From Hyphomonadaceae bacterium (lineage in GTDB: Bacteria > Pseudomonadota > Alphaproteobacteria > Caulobacterales > Maricaulaceae), in contig JABDMW010000032.1 of the NCBI GenBank assembly GCA_013001295.1, positions 1 through 64,000 of the forward strand: a DNA stretch of 64,000 bases. Reading direction: 5' to 3'. Of this stretch, positions 19,093 through 27,257 are shown one piece after another. Each line of letters starts with the position of its first letter. The first letter of the stretch is position 1. The notes beneath the pieces were generated by a model. The model made no database searches. It worked only from the letters and a program-made list of their open reading frames with translations, and had not been told where the DNA came from. The position numbers were made by a program, and so were the translations under genes.

Positions 19093-19365
19093 TTACGGGA
19101 GTAAAAAGTACAAAGCCATGAGCGCGGCGAGTGCACCTATGACCAAACTTAAGGAGGTTACTAAGGGCATGATTTGCTTTGCAGCGCGTGATTTGAAGTA
19201 TCCCCGGACACCGGATCCGAGGGTTAGTAGCCCTAATACGGCGAGTATCGGGATGAGCATAGAATTAGGTGCCGTGCCGTCATTCAAATTGCCCAAAACT
19301 TGCACGCCTCCAACGGCGCAAACCAATGTCGTTATGCCCAGTAAAATGCCGGATAAATTCTTCAT
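19093..19365 (-). CDS. Small membrane protein of unknown function
   Basis: This is a 90-residue protein from ATG 19365, preceded by 'gaggtg'. It has three hydrophobic segments, at about 5-23, 34-52 and 65-88, separated by short loops; the second loop is basic (RGYFKSRAAK). I do not recognise a family. It sits between nadA and an HD-domain gene on the same strand, with gaps of 63 bp and 38 bp, and may be co-expressed with the HD gene upstream. Confidence 0.6.
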   Translation of the reverse strand: MKNLSGILLGITTLVCAVGGVQVLGNLNDGTAPNSMLIPILAVLGLLTLGSGVRGYFKSRAAKQIMPLVTSLSLVIGALAALMALYFLLP

Positions 19366-19403
19366 ATTCACCTCGCTTATTGGGAAGAGTTTATCGTATT
19401 TGA

Positions 19404-20009
19404 TCAGGTTTTGACAAGCTGCCGATTCAACTGCTCAAACCGTTTTAAAAAAAAGGCTTCCGCCTCGGCAACGGGGAGAGGCCGAAGCCTTATGCGTAGA
19501 TCCGCAGGAGGGCGCGTGAAATACTTATCTGCCTCGTCTATGGAGAAACCGGCTATTTGAACGGCTTCGAAATAAGCGCAGTAAATATCGGCCTTTTTTA
19601 TGGTTTTTTTCAATCTGGCGGACGGTTTTGCGGGCAGGCCGTACCGCAAATGTATTGCGGTTTCTATGCGGGCTTCAAAATCCTTGTAATCCAGACCGAG
19701 TGCCGACTTAAACGGAGAAATCATGTCGCCAATGACATATTCAGCGGAATCATGCAGCAAAGCCATCAACCGGTCTGCGGCGGATGATTTCGGGTTTAAG
19801 CGTGCAAATATGCGCTCCACGACAACCGAATGTTCGGCCACTGAAAACGCATGATCGCCTTTGGTTTGTCCATTCCAGCGGGCCACACGGGCAATGCCGC
19901 GCGCGATATCTTCAATTTCAACATCAAAGGGGGACGGATCTAGAAGGTCTAACCGACGCCCGGATAACATACGTTGCCAGGCGCGGGGCGGTTTAGAATT
20001 ATTGGCCAT
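19404..20009 (-). CDS. HD-domain phosphohydrolase (YfbR/5'-deoxynucleotidase-like)
   Basis: A 201-residue protein with a complete HD metal site: HAFSVAEHS with His60, LLHDSAE with His86-Asp87 and Glu90, and a later KKADIY with Asp near 139. The arrangement is that of YfbR-type nucleotide phosphohydrolases, which remove phosphate from deoxynucleoside monophosphates, but the substrate here is not proven. Its ATG overlaps the stop of the KAS III-like gene by one base (TAATG), so it is probably translated from the same message. Confidence 0.82.
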   Translation of the reverse strand: MANNSKPPRAWQRMLSGRRLDLLDPSPFDVEIEDIARGIARVARWNGQTKGDHAFSVAEHSVVVERIFARLNPKSSAADRLMALLHDSAEYVIGDMISPFKSALGLDYKDFEARIETAIHLRYGLPAKPSARLKKTIKKADIYCAYFEAVQIAGFSIDEADKYFTRPPADLRIRLRPLPVAEAEAFFLKRFEQLNRQLVKT

Positions 20010-21142
20010 TACCCCGTTTTGCGCACGATGATCAATCCGGCACTGTATCCGGCGCCAAAGGAGCAGATAAGGCCGAGATCACCCGGCTTGAAATCATCGG
20101 AATGCTTGTTGAACGCGATGATAGAACCGGCAGAAGATGTATTTGCGTATTCGTCCAAAACCACGGGCGCCTGTTCAATTTCCACGTCTTTTCCCATCAC
20201 TTTTTTAGCGATCAGGACATTCATGGACAGATTGGCTTGATGTAACCACATGCGTTTAATCTCGGCTGGATCGATCTTGAGGTTTTCAAGCTCTTCGGTG
20301 ATCATAGCCGCCACCATGGGAACGACTTCTTTAAACACGCTGCGGCCGTTTTGATTAAACAGCTTATCCGTCAGATCGTCGTCCGGCCACGCCAAGTCTT
20401 CGGGGGCGTTACGATTGAGAAATCCGAAATTATTGCGGATATTGTTGGAAAATTTCGTGACCAGCTTAGAGCCGACAATCTCCCACGCCCCACTCGTGGC
20501 AATATTGTCATCCTCAACAAGAACAGCAGTTGCGACGTCACCAAAAATAAAATGGCTGTCCCGGTCGCGGAAGTTGAGATGAGCCGAACAAATTTCCGGA
20601 TTGCAGACCAGGACCGACTTGGCCTGTCCCCCGTGGATAAGCCCGCGCGCTGTTTCAATTCCAAATGTTGCCGACGAGCAGGCGACATTCATATCAAAGG
20701 CAAAGCCGCCGGCACCCAGGGCTTCTTGTACCTCGATGGCGATGGCCGGGTAACCGCGCTGAAGATTTGAGCAGGCGACGATTACTGCGTCGATGTCTTC
20801 GGGCTTGCGTCCGGCTTTTTTAAGGGCGTCTTTTGCCGCGTTGACGGCTATTTCCGCCAGAATTGAAATTTCAGTATCAGGCCGTGCTGGAATGCGCGGT
20901 TCCATCACATCAGGATCGAGGATCGGGTCTTTGGAAATGACATACCGGGACTTTATGCCAGACGCTTTTTCGACAAACTCAGCAGAGGAGTGAAATTTTT
21001 CGATCAGGCGACCTGCAGCAATGTCTTCTTTGTGTTTCGCATTCCAATTGTCTGCATATTGGTTGTAGGCGACGACAAGTTCTTCGTTTGAGATCGAGTT
21101 TTCCGGTGTCCAGAGTCCGGTAGAGCTAATTACGGCAGTCAC
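20009..21142 (-). CDS. Beta-ketoacyl-ACP synthase III-like enzyme (thiolase fold)
   Basis: A 377-residue KAS III family protein. The catalytic triad can be placed: Cys155 in NVACSSATFG, His301 in WLHQANLSMN, and Asn334 in EYANTSSAGS, followed by a glycine-rich SFGAGYSAGLII end. It is longer than FabH (about 320 residues) and has an extended N-terminal insertion (HKEDIAAGRL...). It belongs to the divergent FabH-like group that uses acyl-CoA or acyl-ACP starters, so a role in fatty-acid initiation or a specialised acyl product is possible. The GTG at 21142 has 'aggggg' at good spacing; no ATG is suitable. It is coupled to the HD gene. Confidence 0.85.
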   Translation of the reverse strand: MTAVISSTGLWTPENSISNEELVVAYNQYADNWNAKHKEDIAAGRLIEKFHSSAEFVEKASGIKSRYVISKDPILDPDVMEPRIPARPDTEISILAEIAVNAAKDALKKAGRKPEDIDAVIVACSNLQRGYPAIAIEVQEALGAGGFAFDMNVACSSATFGIETARGLIHGGQAKSVLVCNPEICSAHLNFRDRDSHFIFGDVATAVLVEDDNIATSGAWEIVGSKLVTKFSNNIRNNFGFLNRNAPEDLAWPDDDLTDKLFNQNGRSVFKEVVPMVAAMITEELENLKIDPAEIKRMWLHQANLSMNVLIAKKVMGKDVEIEQAPVVLDEYANTSSAGSIIAFNKHSDDFKPGDLGLICSFGAGYSAGLIIVRKTG

Positions 21143-21212
21143 GCATTCCCCCTGCGTTGTTATTTAAAGTCCACGGTTATAAACGCTTGGGTTTCTGACG
21201 CTAGGGCAAATG

Positions 21213-21809
21213 TCACTTTGCAGCACGTTTCACACTGTCATACACGTGGCAATCAACCAGATGGTCATTAATCATGCCGACCGCTTGCATGAAAGCATAG
21301 ACGATTACGGGCCCTGTGAATTTGAAACCGCGTTTCTTGAGATCCTTGGCCAAGGCGTCGCCTTCTTCAGACCGGGCCGGGACTTGGCTATTGTCGATCC
21401 ATGTGTTTTGGACCGGCTTGCCACCGACAAAACCCCAACAATATTCGCTAAAGTCGAGATCTTCCTCATCGCGCATTTTGATGAAGATTTGCGCGTTGGA
21501 AATCGCCGCATTGATTTTCAGCTTGGAGCGGATAATCCCGGGATTACCCAAAAGACGTTCCCGATCCTTATCCGTATAGTAGGCGACAATGTCCGGATCC
21601 AATCCGTCGAAAGCTTTGAGGATTTCAGGGCGCTTGCGCAAAATGGTAATCCAGGAAAGCCCGGCCTGCATGCCGTCGAGGATAAGCTTGTTAAACAGGG
21701 ATTTTGAATCGTAGTTCGGCACCCCCCATTCCGTATCATGGTAGTGACAGTAGAGCTCGTCCTTGGGCGGAACCCATTGGCAGCGCGGAATGTCGGGATT
21801 GTGGGCCAT
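21213..21809 (-). CDS. tag: DNA-3-methyladenine glycosylase I
   Basis: Tag removes 3-methyladenine from alkylated DNA in base-excision repair. The 198 residues include the N-terminal RCQWVPPKDELYCHYHDTEWGVP, with the zinc-ligand cysteine and histidine, and 'LILDGMQAGLSWITILRKR', with the base-recognition residues. Also present are 'NPGIIRSKLKINAAISNA' and the C-terminal 'GFKFTGPVIVYAFMQAVGMINDHLVDC', which gives the remaining zinc ligands. The length is normal. It follows the HupE gene by 16 bp and could be read from that operon. Confidence 0.96.
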   Translation of the reverse strand: MAHNPDIPRCQWVPPKDELYCHYHDTEWGVPNYDSKSLFNKLILDGMQAGLSWITILRKRPEILKAFDGLDPDIVAYYTDKDRERLLGNPGIIRSKLKINAAISNAQIFIKMRDEEDLDFSEYCWGFVGGKPVQNTWIDNSQVPARSEEGDALAKDLKKRGFKFTGPVIVYAFMQAVGMINDHLVDCHVYDSVKRAAK

Positions 21810-21825
21810 AGATCGTCCTCGTTAT

Positions 21826-22797
21826 CTAGAGTATATAATCTTTACCGCGATCAATCACCCAAAACATCGCCAAAGCGCCAATAAAATATGTTGCCATCAA
21901 CTCCGCGAAGCGTAAGTTTTTTGCGCCTGTGCGTGCGATCAAAGCAAATACGAATATCGCCAAGCCGATCACGGCAAATTGTCCAAGTTCGACCCCGATA
22001 TTAAACAGGAGCAGCGCAAACAGTTCCGTTCCTTTCGGGAGTCCGATTTCGGCCAACGCACTGGCAAAGCCGCAGCCGTGAATGAGACCAATCACGAACC
22101 CAATTAAATAGGGGCGGCGTGCAGCCAGACTGTCCTCGCCGGTCTTTTTACGTAAAATTTCCATAGCCAGAAGGACAATGCTGGCTGCGATGAGAATTTC
22201 AACAACCCGTATTGGCAAGGTCAGCATGCCGAACGCGGCTAATGCCAGAGTGATACTATGGGCAAGCGTAAATGAAGTCGCGACGCCCAAAATCTGCCGA
22301 CGTGTCACGAGCAAGGTCAAGCCGATGACGAACAAGAGATGATCCCAACCGCCGAGAATATGTTCGACGCCCATGCACAGATATTCCCGTGTCGAAGATT
22401 GAACGGGTCCTGAAAGATCAAGATTGCGGGAGGCAGGTTTTAAGAGCGCAGTTCGTGTCGGGTCATCGAGATATTTGATTTCAACAAAGATATCAGTAAG
22501 CGTTCGCTCCAGACCCTGCATCGTTATTTGGCCGGATTTCAAATCGCACTTGAGGTCAAATTGCTCGTTGACCGTATTCGCGCGCAAGGTTTGTGTGGTC
22601 TCGCTGCGTTCACAGACATCCGGAAAGACCGGCGTGATGCGCAAGCGTTTGCCGTCTAAAACAGGTTGTTTCCAAAGGACAGTAAACTCGGCCGGCGACG
22701 TTTCTTCAATTTGAAGAAAGGCGGGGCGAACTTCGTGGGCAAGAGCCGTTCCAGCAGATAGGATTATCAGGAGGCAGACCAGAAAAATCCGGGTCAT
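21826..22797 (-). CDS. HupE/UreJ-family membrane protein with secreted N-terminal domain
   Basis: The 323-residue protein starts with a clear signal peptide (cut after ...GTALA, before HEVRP). A beta-rich periplasmic domain of about 110 residues follows, then a block of six to seven membrane helices from about 140 to the end. The HupE/UreJ_2 signature 'GVEHILGGWDHLLFVIGL' and the later 'GLIHGCGFASAL', both rich in histidine, suggest metal handling. HupE is a nickel permease, but this long form with an N-terminal domain is of unknown substrate. Its ATG overlaps the PpiC stop (ATGA). It is part of a DUF3604-PpiC-HupE set. Confidence 0.85.
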   Translation of the reverse strand: MTRIFLVCLLIILSAGTALAHEVRPAFLQIEETSPAEFTVLWKQPVLDGKRLRITPVFPDVCERSETTQTLRANTVNEQFDLKCDLKSGQITMQGLERTLTDIFVEIKYLDDPTRTALLKPASRNLDLSGPVQSSTREYLCMGVEHILGGWDHLLFVIGLTLLVTRRQILGVATSFTLAHSITLALAAFGMLTLPIRVVEILIAASIVLLAMEILRKKTGEDSLAARRPYLIGFVIGLIHGCGFASALAEIGLPKGTELFALLLFNIGVELGQFAVIGLAIFVFALIARTGAKNLRFAELMATYFIGALAMFWVIDRGKDYIL

Positions 22798-23612
22798 TCG
22801 TCAACCTCGATATCATATTTATCGATCAGTTCACGCAGGCGCTTATTGTTGGCAGACCGCCGCGTTGTTTCCGACCAAACAGCTTCAACTTTTGCACGCG
22901 CATCTTCAAAAGACGGCTGGATTTCGGGCTTAACGGCATTCAGTTTGACGATATGGAGCCCGAATGCGGATTCGATTGGGCCTTGCCAATCTTCGCCAAT
23001 GAGGTCGAAAACGCTTTTCGCGAAGCTCGCTCCCATTAACCGTTCGAGCGCTATTTGATCGATTGGTTCATAAGATCGGTTGAGCATAAAGGGATCGCCC
23101 AAAGTATTCCAATTATCGTTTGAGACCTGCTTGAGGAGGGACGTGGCTACGTCATCAATTTGATCCCCGTGTTTTTCCGGGCTTAAATAAATGTGTGAAA
23201 ATCCGCGCATTTCAGGCACGATAAATTGATCTTTGTTTGCATCGAACCACGTGCGGAGATCGCTTTCATCGGGACGTTCCATATTGCGCGTATCTTCGAT
23301 CAGGAAGCGCATTTTCTGTGCCAGTCGTCTTCTGATTATCGTGTCATTGTCACCGAGGCCCAATTTCAATGCTTCACGCACCAGGACTTCTTCTTCGACA
23401 TGGGCGAACAAGAGAGCCTGCAAATCTTCATCGGTGGGCTGGCGGCGGTTTTCGGTGGCAAAAATAGCAGCTTGGCGTTCCATTTCAGCGGTGTCGACGT
23501 TGATTGTGTATTCGCTTTTCGCGACGTGCCGTTCCCACAGCCCATGGCCGAAAAACAGCAAGGTGCCCAGAACAACGAACTGCACGAAAGGCTCTTTCAA
23601 TAATGAGCGCAT
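22794..23612 (-). CDS. Membrane-anchored PpiC-type peptidyl-prolyl isomerase
   Basis: A 272-residue protein with an N-terminal membrane anchor (about residues 9-25) and a SurA-like helical region. A parvulin-type domain follows between roughly 130 and 240, seen as 'GFSHIYLS', 'GDPFMLNRSYE' and 'WQGPIESAFGLHIVKLN'. Parvulins help fold exported proteins on the periplasmic side. Several parvulin active-site positions look unusual and the first histidine strand is short, so it may act mainly as a chaperone. It lies 12 bp after the DUF3604 gene and overlaps HupE by 4 bp; all three are probably one functional unit. Confidence 0.85.
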   Translation of the reverse strand: MRSLLKEPFVQFVVLGTLLFFGHGLWERHVAKSEYTINVDTAEMERQAAIFATENRRQPTDEDLQALLFAHVEEEVLVREALKLGLGDNDTIIRRRLAQKMRFLIEDTRNMERPDESDLRTWFDANKDQFIVPEMRGFSHIYLSPEKHGDQIDDVATSLLKQVSNDNWNTLGDPFMLNRSYEPIDQIALERLMGASFAKSVFDLIGEDWQGPIESAFGLHIVKLNAVKPEIQPSFEDARAKVEAVWSETTRRSANNKRLRELIDKYDIEVDE

Positions 23613-23624
23613 AATGACCTTGAT

Positions 23625-25541
23625 TTAGTTTCCGGAATTATACCAGATGGGCGATGTATATGCCCGTTCCTGGATGGTCGGCGGCAGATCGGGGTGACGT
23701 TCAACACCAGCCTTCAAGGCGTCCCAGGTAGACCAGCGACAACTTGGGTTTTCAAGAACCCGCACATAGTAAGACACAGATATTTCTGTGTTAAAGTCCG
23801 GATCTGTCCAAACGGTTTTGAGCTCTGGATCACCGCTATCGGTCGAGATCGAACAATCGCTCAGATCAACGCTGGCTCCATTAACGGGGCAGCGATGGGT
23901 CGACGGGTCCGGAACGCCGCCGTCCGAACAGGCGATATCATATAATGCCTCGCGGGTTTCCCCGTTTTCGTACCAAGATTTCACCATCTGCAATCGTTGT
24001 AATGGCGCGTTGCGCGGGTCACGCATGGCCCACACCAAGAAGCTCGGGGCTGTATTGTTTTTCACGAGATCGCCGCCCATGGGGACGCCGCCCGCATAGG
24101 CTTTCGCGATCATATCGGCATCATCTAAAAGGTCCGTGTCGTAGCCATAGCCGCCAAACATGCGCACTTTCATGCGCGGGCCCGAGGTCGCATAAGTTTC
24201 CTTACGGCGCATGGCTGCAAAAATGCTTTCGCGCGTATTTTCTTCCGCCCAGACCGCAGCCAAACCCGACGCACCCCATTTTGAAAACCAGTGTTCAGCA
24301 TTCTGGTCACGCTCGACGCCTTCCCAGGTTTTGGCACCGCCGGGAGGTGCAGAACCGCGTGCAACCGGTGTCGCATCCAGAATGCCAACTTTGGACCAAT
24401 AATCTTTTTCATCAAATGCGCCGCCCGCCACATGTGTGTCGGAAGCACCGATCATCCCGAATTTGAACGGGTTAGCGCCGGTTTCCTGTTCGATTTTCAA
24501 ACCATTGGCGAGCGCTTCACGGACATAGCCGCCATTGATTTTGGATTTGATATAAGAACTCAACAAATCTTCATAGATTTCGAAGTCAGCCCACTCATCA
24601 TTAGGTGACAAAGCAGGATGGGTTTCGGATGTGCCCTTAACCTGGGTCATTTCAACGAGCGGTTCGTTCAACATACGCTGTTCTGCATAGGCCTTGTCCA
24701 GCGGTTTGCCTTCATAGGTAACCAAATCGAACATTTTACCATCAGATACATTGGAGTTATGCGGGATGGCCATAACGTCCCGTCCCGCCGCCCGCTCGGT
24801 GTCCATCCAGTCCCACAAATCTTCCGGGTTGGTGGAATCCAAAGTGGAGAATAAACGTTTTGGCGCTTCATTTTCAAACACGACATTGCGGTGGAGATTG
24901 CCGCCGGCAAAGCTCTCATCTCCAGGACGAACGGTAACGGATGTATATTCATAGGCCGAAAATGTCGTCAGCTTTCCTGGCTCATAATGGCGGTTGGCCG
25001 CATCGATCGACTGTTTCCAGGCGCTGTCAACAATGTCGCGGTCGTAAATTTCTTCGAACGGAATGCCGCTACGCACGGACCCCCCGATTGTAGCGAATGC
25101 CTGCGTGATCAATTCCGGGTCCGTACCAAACATGGTTTTAGCCAACTCGACCTTGGAAAGTGGGTGACCATCGGTGTCCATGGCTGGCAGAATGCCCATA
25201 TAGGCGCCATGATCAGTAGTGCCGACGAAATCGAGCGGGTCACCGCCGATTTTGATCTCGAATCCAACCGGGTGCCTAACCGCTTCGCCCTTGGCAAACC
25301 GGTACACATCATCCGGCGTGCTCCGCACATTGAAAATGTAAGCGTCAAAGGAGTTCTTTGTGTGAATGTGGAGGTCGCCAAAAAACACGTCTTTATTGGG
25401 GTTTTTGACGATTTCGCTAGCAGCTGACTCCACAGTTTCAGCCGGGGATTTTGAATGATCTGTCTTGTTCTCTGTCCCGGTTTGCCCGCCACATGCGCCC
25501 AATGTTACCGCAAGGATACTTGCGCTCAAAAATTTGTTCAT
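23625..25541 (-). CDS. DUF3604 lipoprotein (PHP-like phosphoesterase fold suspected)
   Basis: A 638-residue lipoprotein with signal peptide and lipobox cysteine at residue 17 (AVTLGAC). After a low-complexity linker the DUF3604 domain fills the rest. It begins with VFFGDLHIHTKNSFDAY near residue 55, continues through 'FVGTTDHGAY' and 'IPHNSN', and has 'GMIGASDTHVAGG' in the middle. The DLHIHT...TDHG...SDTH series is a metal-binding histidine pattern like that of PHP phosphoesterases. A C-terminal disulphide-type region has four cysteines. The substrate is unknown. It heads an operon with the PpiC isomerase and the HupE-like protein. Confidence 0.88.
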   Translation of the reverse strand: MNKFLSASILAVTLGACGGQTGTENKTDHSKSPAETVESAASEIVKNPNKDVFFGDLHIHTKNSFDAYIFNVRSTPDDVYRFAKGEAVRHPVGFEIKIGGDPLDFVGTTDHGAYMGILPAMDTDGHPLSKVELAKTMFGTDPELITQAFATIGGSVRSGIPFEEIYDRDIVDSAWKQSIDAANRHYEPGKLTTFSAYEYTSVTVRPGDESFAGGNLHRNVVFENEAPKRLFSTLDSTNPEDLWDWMDTERAAGRDVMAIPHNSNVSDGKMFDLVTYEGKPLDKAYAEQRMLNEPLVEMTQVKGTSETHPALSPNDEWADFEIYEDLLSSYIKSKINGGYVREALANGLKIEQETGANPFKFGMIGASDTHVAGGAFDEKDYWSKVGILDATPVARGSAPPGGAKTWEGVERDQNAEHWFSKWGASGLAAVWAEENTRESIFAAMRRKETYATSGPRMKVRMFGGYGYDTDLLDDADMIAKAYAGGVPMGGDLVKNNTAPSFLVWAMRDPRNAPLQRLQMVKSWYENGETREALYDIACSDGGVPDPSTHRCPVNGASVDLSDCSISTDSGDPELKTVWTDPDFNTEISVSYYVRVLENPSCRWSTWDALKAGVERHPDLPPTIQERAYTSPIWYNSGN

Positions 25542-25620
25542 ACCAATCCCCTTTGTTATGCAATTTTTTGCTTATTGGTTTTTTGTATCGGCTTTAGAGG
25601 CGAGAATCCAGAGACAAATT

Positions 25621-25971
25621 TCAGTCTGAAATTTCTTCATAGTGAGAAGTTCCAGATGTTTTATCACCACTCAGCCATTGCCACTGCATATCGATACAAA
25701 TTGTGCCTGCTTCATTGAGACTGAAATGGGCATCGGCTCGCCCGGCTTTAAGCTCCCCTTCTGTTGTGAGGCAATGGTATAAAAGTATTGCTGTATCCGG
25801 TTTCATAAAAAGCCCGGTAATGTGGCCGATTTCTATGTCGCCGCCCGCGTAATCGGCAGTAATATTTTCGCCTGACTGGCTGAAATGGAATATGGTATCG
25901 TCGGTGACGGTTCCATTTACCGTATTGTGTACGGGATAAAAGCGTCGACCATTGAGATTAAAGACGCTCAC
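25621..25971 (-). CDS. Conserved small protein (often mislabelled N-acetylglutamate synthase)
   Basis: The start is GTG 25971, overlapping the GNAT stop (GTGA). The 116 residues form a beta-rich, lipocalin-like chain with the pattern 'GRRFYPVHNTVNGTVTDDTIF', 'YAGGDIEIGHITG', 'YHCLTTEGELKAG' and 'WQWLSGD'. Proteins of this pattern are widespread and are named N-acetylglutamate synthase in some databases without support; no acetyltransferase motif is visible. The function is unknown. It is the last gene of a kynU-ygfZ-GNAT run. Confidence 0.68.
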   Translation of the reverse strand: MSVFNLNGRRFYPVHNTVNGTVTDDTIFHFSQSGENITADYAGGDIEIGHITGLFMKPDTAILLYHCLTTEGELKAGRADAHFSLNEAGTICIDMQWQWLSGDKTSGTSHYEEISD

Positions 25972-26423
25972 AACTGTTTCTCCATACCAATGTTACACCG
26001 TGCATATTGGGGGTGAGGACCTTCAAACATCACAGTCCAGCCTTCGCGCTTGTACAGCCGGATGGCCGCGGCGTTGATTGTATTCGACAGGAGATATATC
26101 CTTGATAACCCCAATTGATTTTTGGCGTAAGTCTCAACTTCTTCCATGAGAACCTTGCCGATTCCCCGTCCTTGAAATTTCGGGTCGACGGCCATTTTTG
26201 TCAGCTCAAATTCGCTGTCGTCATCCTGTTTCAGGGCGCAGACGCCGGCGACTTTACCGTCAATGTGCACGCTAAAAACAGAGTTATAGCCGTCGACATA
26301 GAGTTCGGGATGGTCAGCCATTTTTTGATCGGACGGCTCGACAAAGTGAAGCTCCTTTATCCATGCGATATTGAGCGCAGCGAATGCGGGCAGGGCGGTT
26401 GGATCATTGCGACTGATCTCCAA
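25968..26423 (-). CDS. GNAT-family N-acetyltransferase
   Basis: A GNAT enzyme with the acetyl-CoA binding motif 'VDPKFQGRGIGKVLMEE' followed by 'NTINAAAIRLYKREGW'. I place the start at TTG 26423, because AGGAGG lies 6 nt upstream and the ygfZ stop is just before it, giving 151 residues. An ATG at 26456 would overlap ygfZ by 32 bp and has no ribosome site. The substrate is unknown. Confidence 0.85.
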   Translation of the reverse strand: MEISRNDPTALPAFAALNIAWIKELHFVEPSDQKMADHPELYVDGYNSVFSVHIDGKVAGVCALKQDDDSEFELTKMAVDPKFQGRGIGKVLMEEVETYAKNQLGLSRIYLLSNTINAAAIRLYKREGWTVMFEGPHPQYARCNIGMEKQL

Positions 26424-26424
26424 T

Positions 26425-27198
26425 TTATCCCTCCTGTATCGTGACCTCGTGTTCATTGACGGTGATCGGATCGGTCGCGTCGGCTATCTGGTCAAGCCGC
26501 AACAAAGCCATCGCGTGATTATTATGTACATGTAGCAATTTTCCCAATGTGCGACCACCCGATTTTAGTTCATCGCCGATCTCGGCAGGGCCGGATAGTT
26601 TCACCACACCCATTCGTTTGCGAACCTCAGTCTTGCGGTGCATACGGCTGACCACTTCCTGCCCGACAAAGCACCCTTTTTTGAAGTCGACACCGTTGAG
26701 AAGGTCCATATTGGCATCCGCCGGGAACACTTTTTCAGTTTCAAAGTCCCAAGCACTGTCCGGGATACCAAGCGAGAGCCGGTGCGCATTATAGTCGACA
26801 CCGTTGTTTTCCAGATCGAGGGCGCCACTTTCCGCCAACAATCGACGACCCAGGTCGGAATGACGCGGATCCTCAAGCCCGATATCACCTTCGCCGTCCC
26901 ACAATGCATAGACATCATAGTTATCACTGACGTCCTTAAGGTCAATTTTAGCCCGAAGTTTATACATTTTCAGACGCAACAGGAGCGTCTTGCCGAATTT
27001 CTCCGGCGATTCGATCAGGAATTCCTGATCGGATTTTTTGTGGACAAAGAAGTCCGCGATGATCTTGCCTTGCGGCGTCAGCAAAGCCGCAAAGGTTAAA
27101 TCCTCGTTGAGGTTGTTCGTGACCAGACCGTCCAAGAACGCATGTGCGGTTTCGCCGGATACCGAAATAATTGATCGATCTAATTTTGCGATGGGCAT
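26425..27198 (-). CDS. ygfZ: YgfZ/GcvT-like folate-binding protein
   Basis: A 257-residue protein of the YgfZ (COG0354) group, which uses tetrahydrofolate to help repair or assemble certain Fe-S enzymes. The diagnostic motif KGCFVGQEVVSRMHRK is near residues 173-188, with the conserved cysteine. The N-terminal 'ISVSGETAHAFLDGLVTNNL' matches the start of the family. It is shorter than E. coli YgfZ but typical for alphaproteobacteria. The ETF-QO and NadA elsewhere in the window are Fe-S enzymes, though no special link is implied. Confidence 0.9.
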   Translation of the reverse strand: MPIAKLDRSIISVSGETAHAFLDGLVTNNLNEDLTFAALLTPQGKIIADFFVHKKSDQEFLIESPEKFGKTLLLRLKMYKLRAKIDLKDVSDNYDVYALWDGEGDIGLEDPRHSDLGRRLLAESGALDLENNGVDYNAHRLSLGIPDSAWDFETEKVFPADANMDLLNGVDFKKGCFVGQEVVSRMHRKTEVRKRMGVVKLSGPAEIGDELKSGGRTLGKLLHVHNNHAMALLRLDQIADATDPITVNEHEVTIQEG

Positions 27199-27257
27199 GA
27201 AGTCTCCGTGTTGGCGTTCTCTATATCTGGGGCGTTCTTGGACGAGATCAAGGCTGT

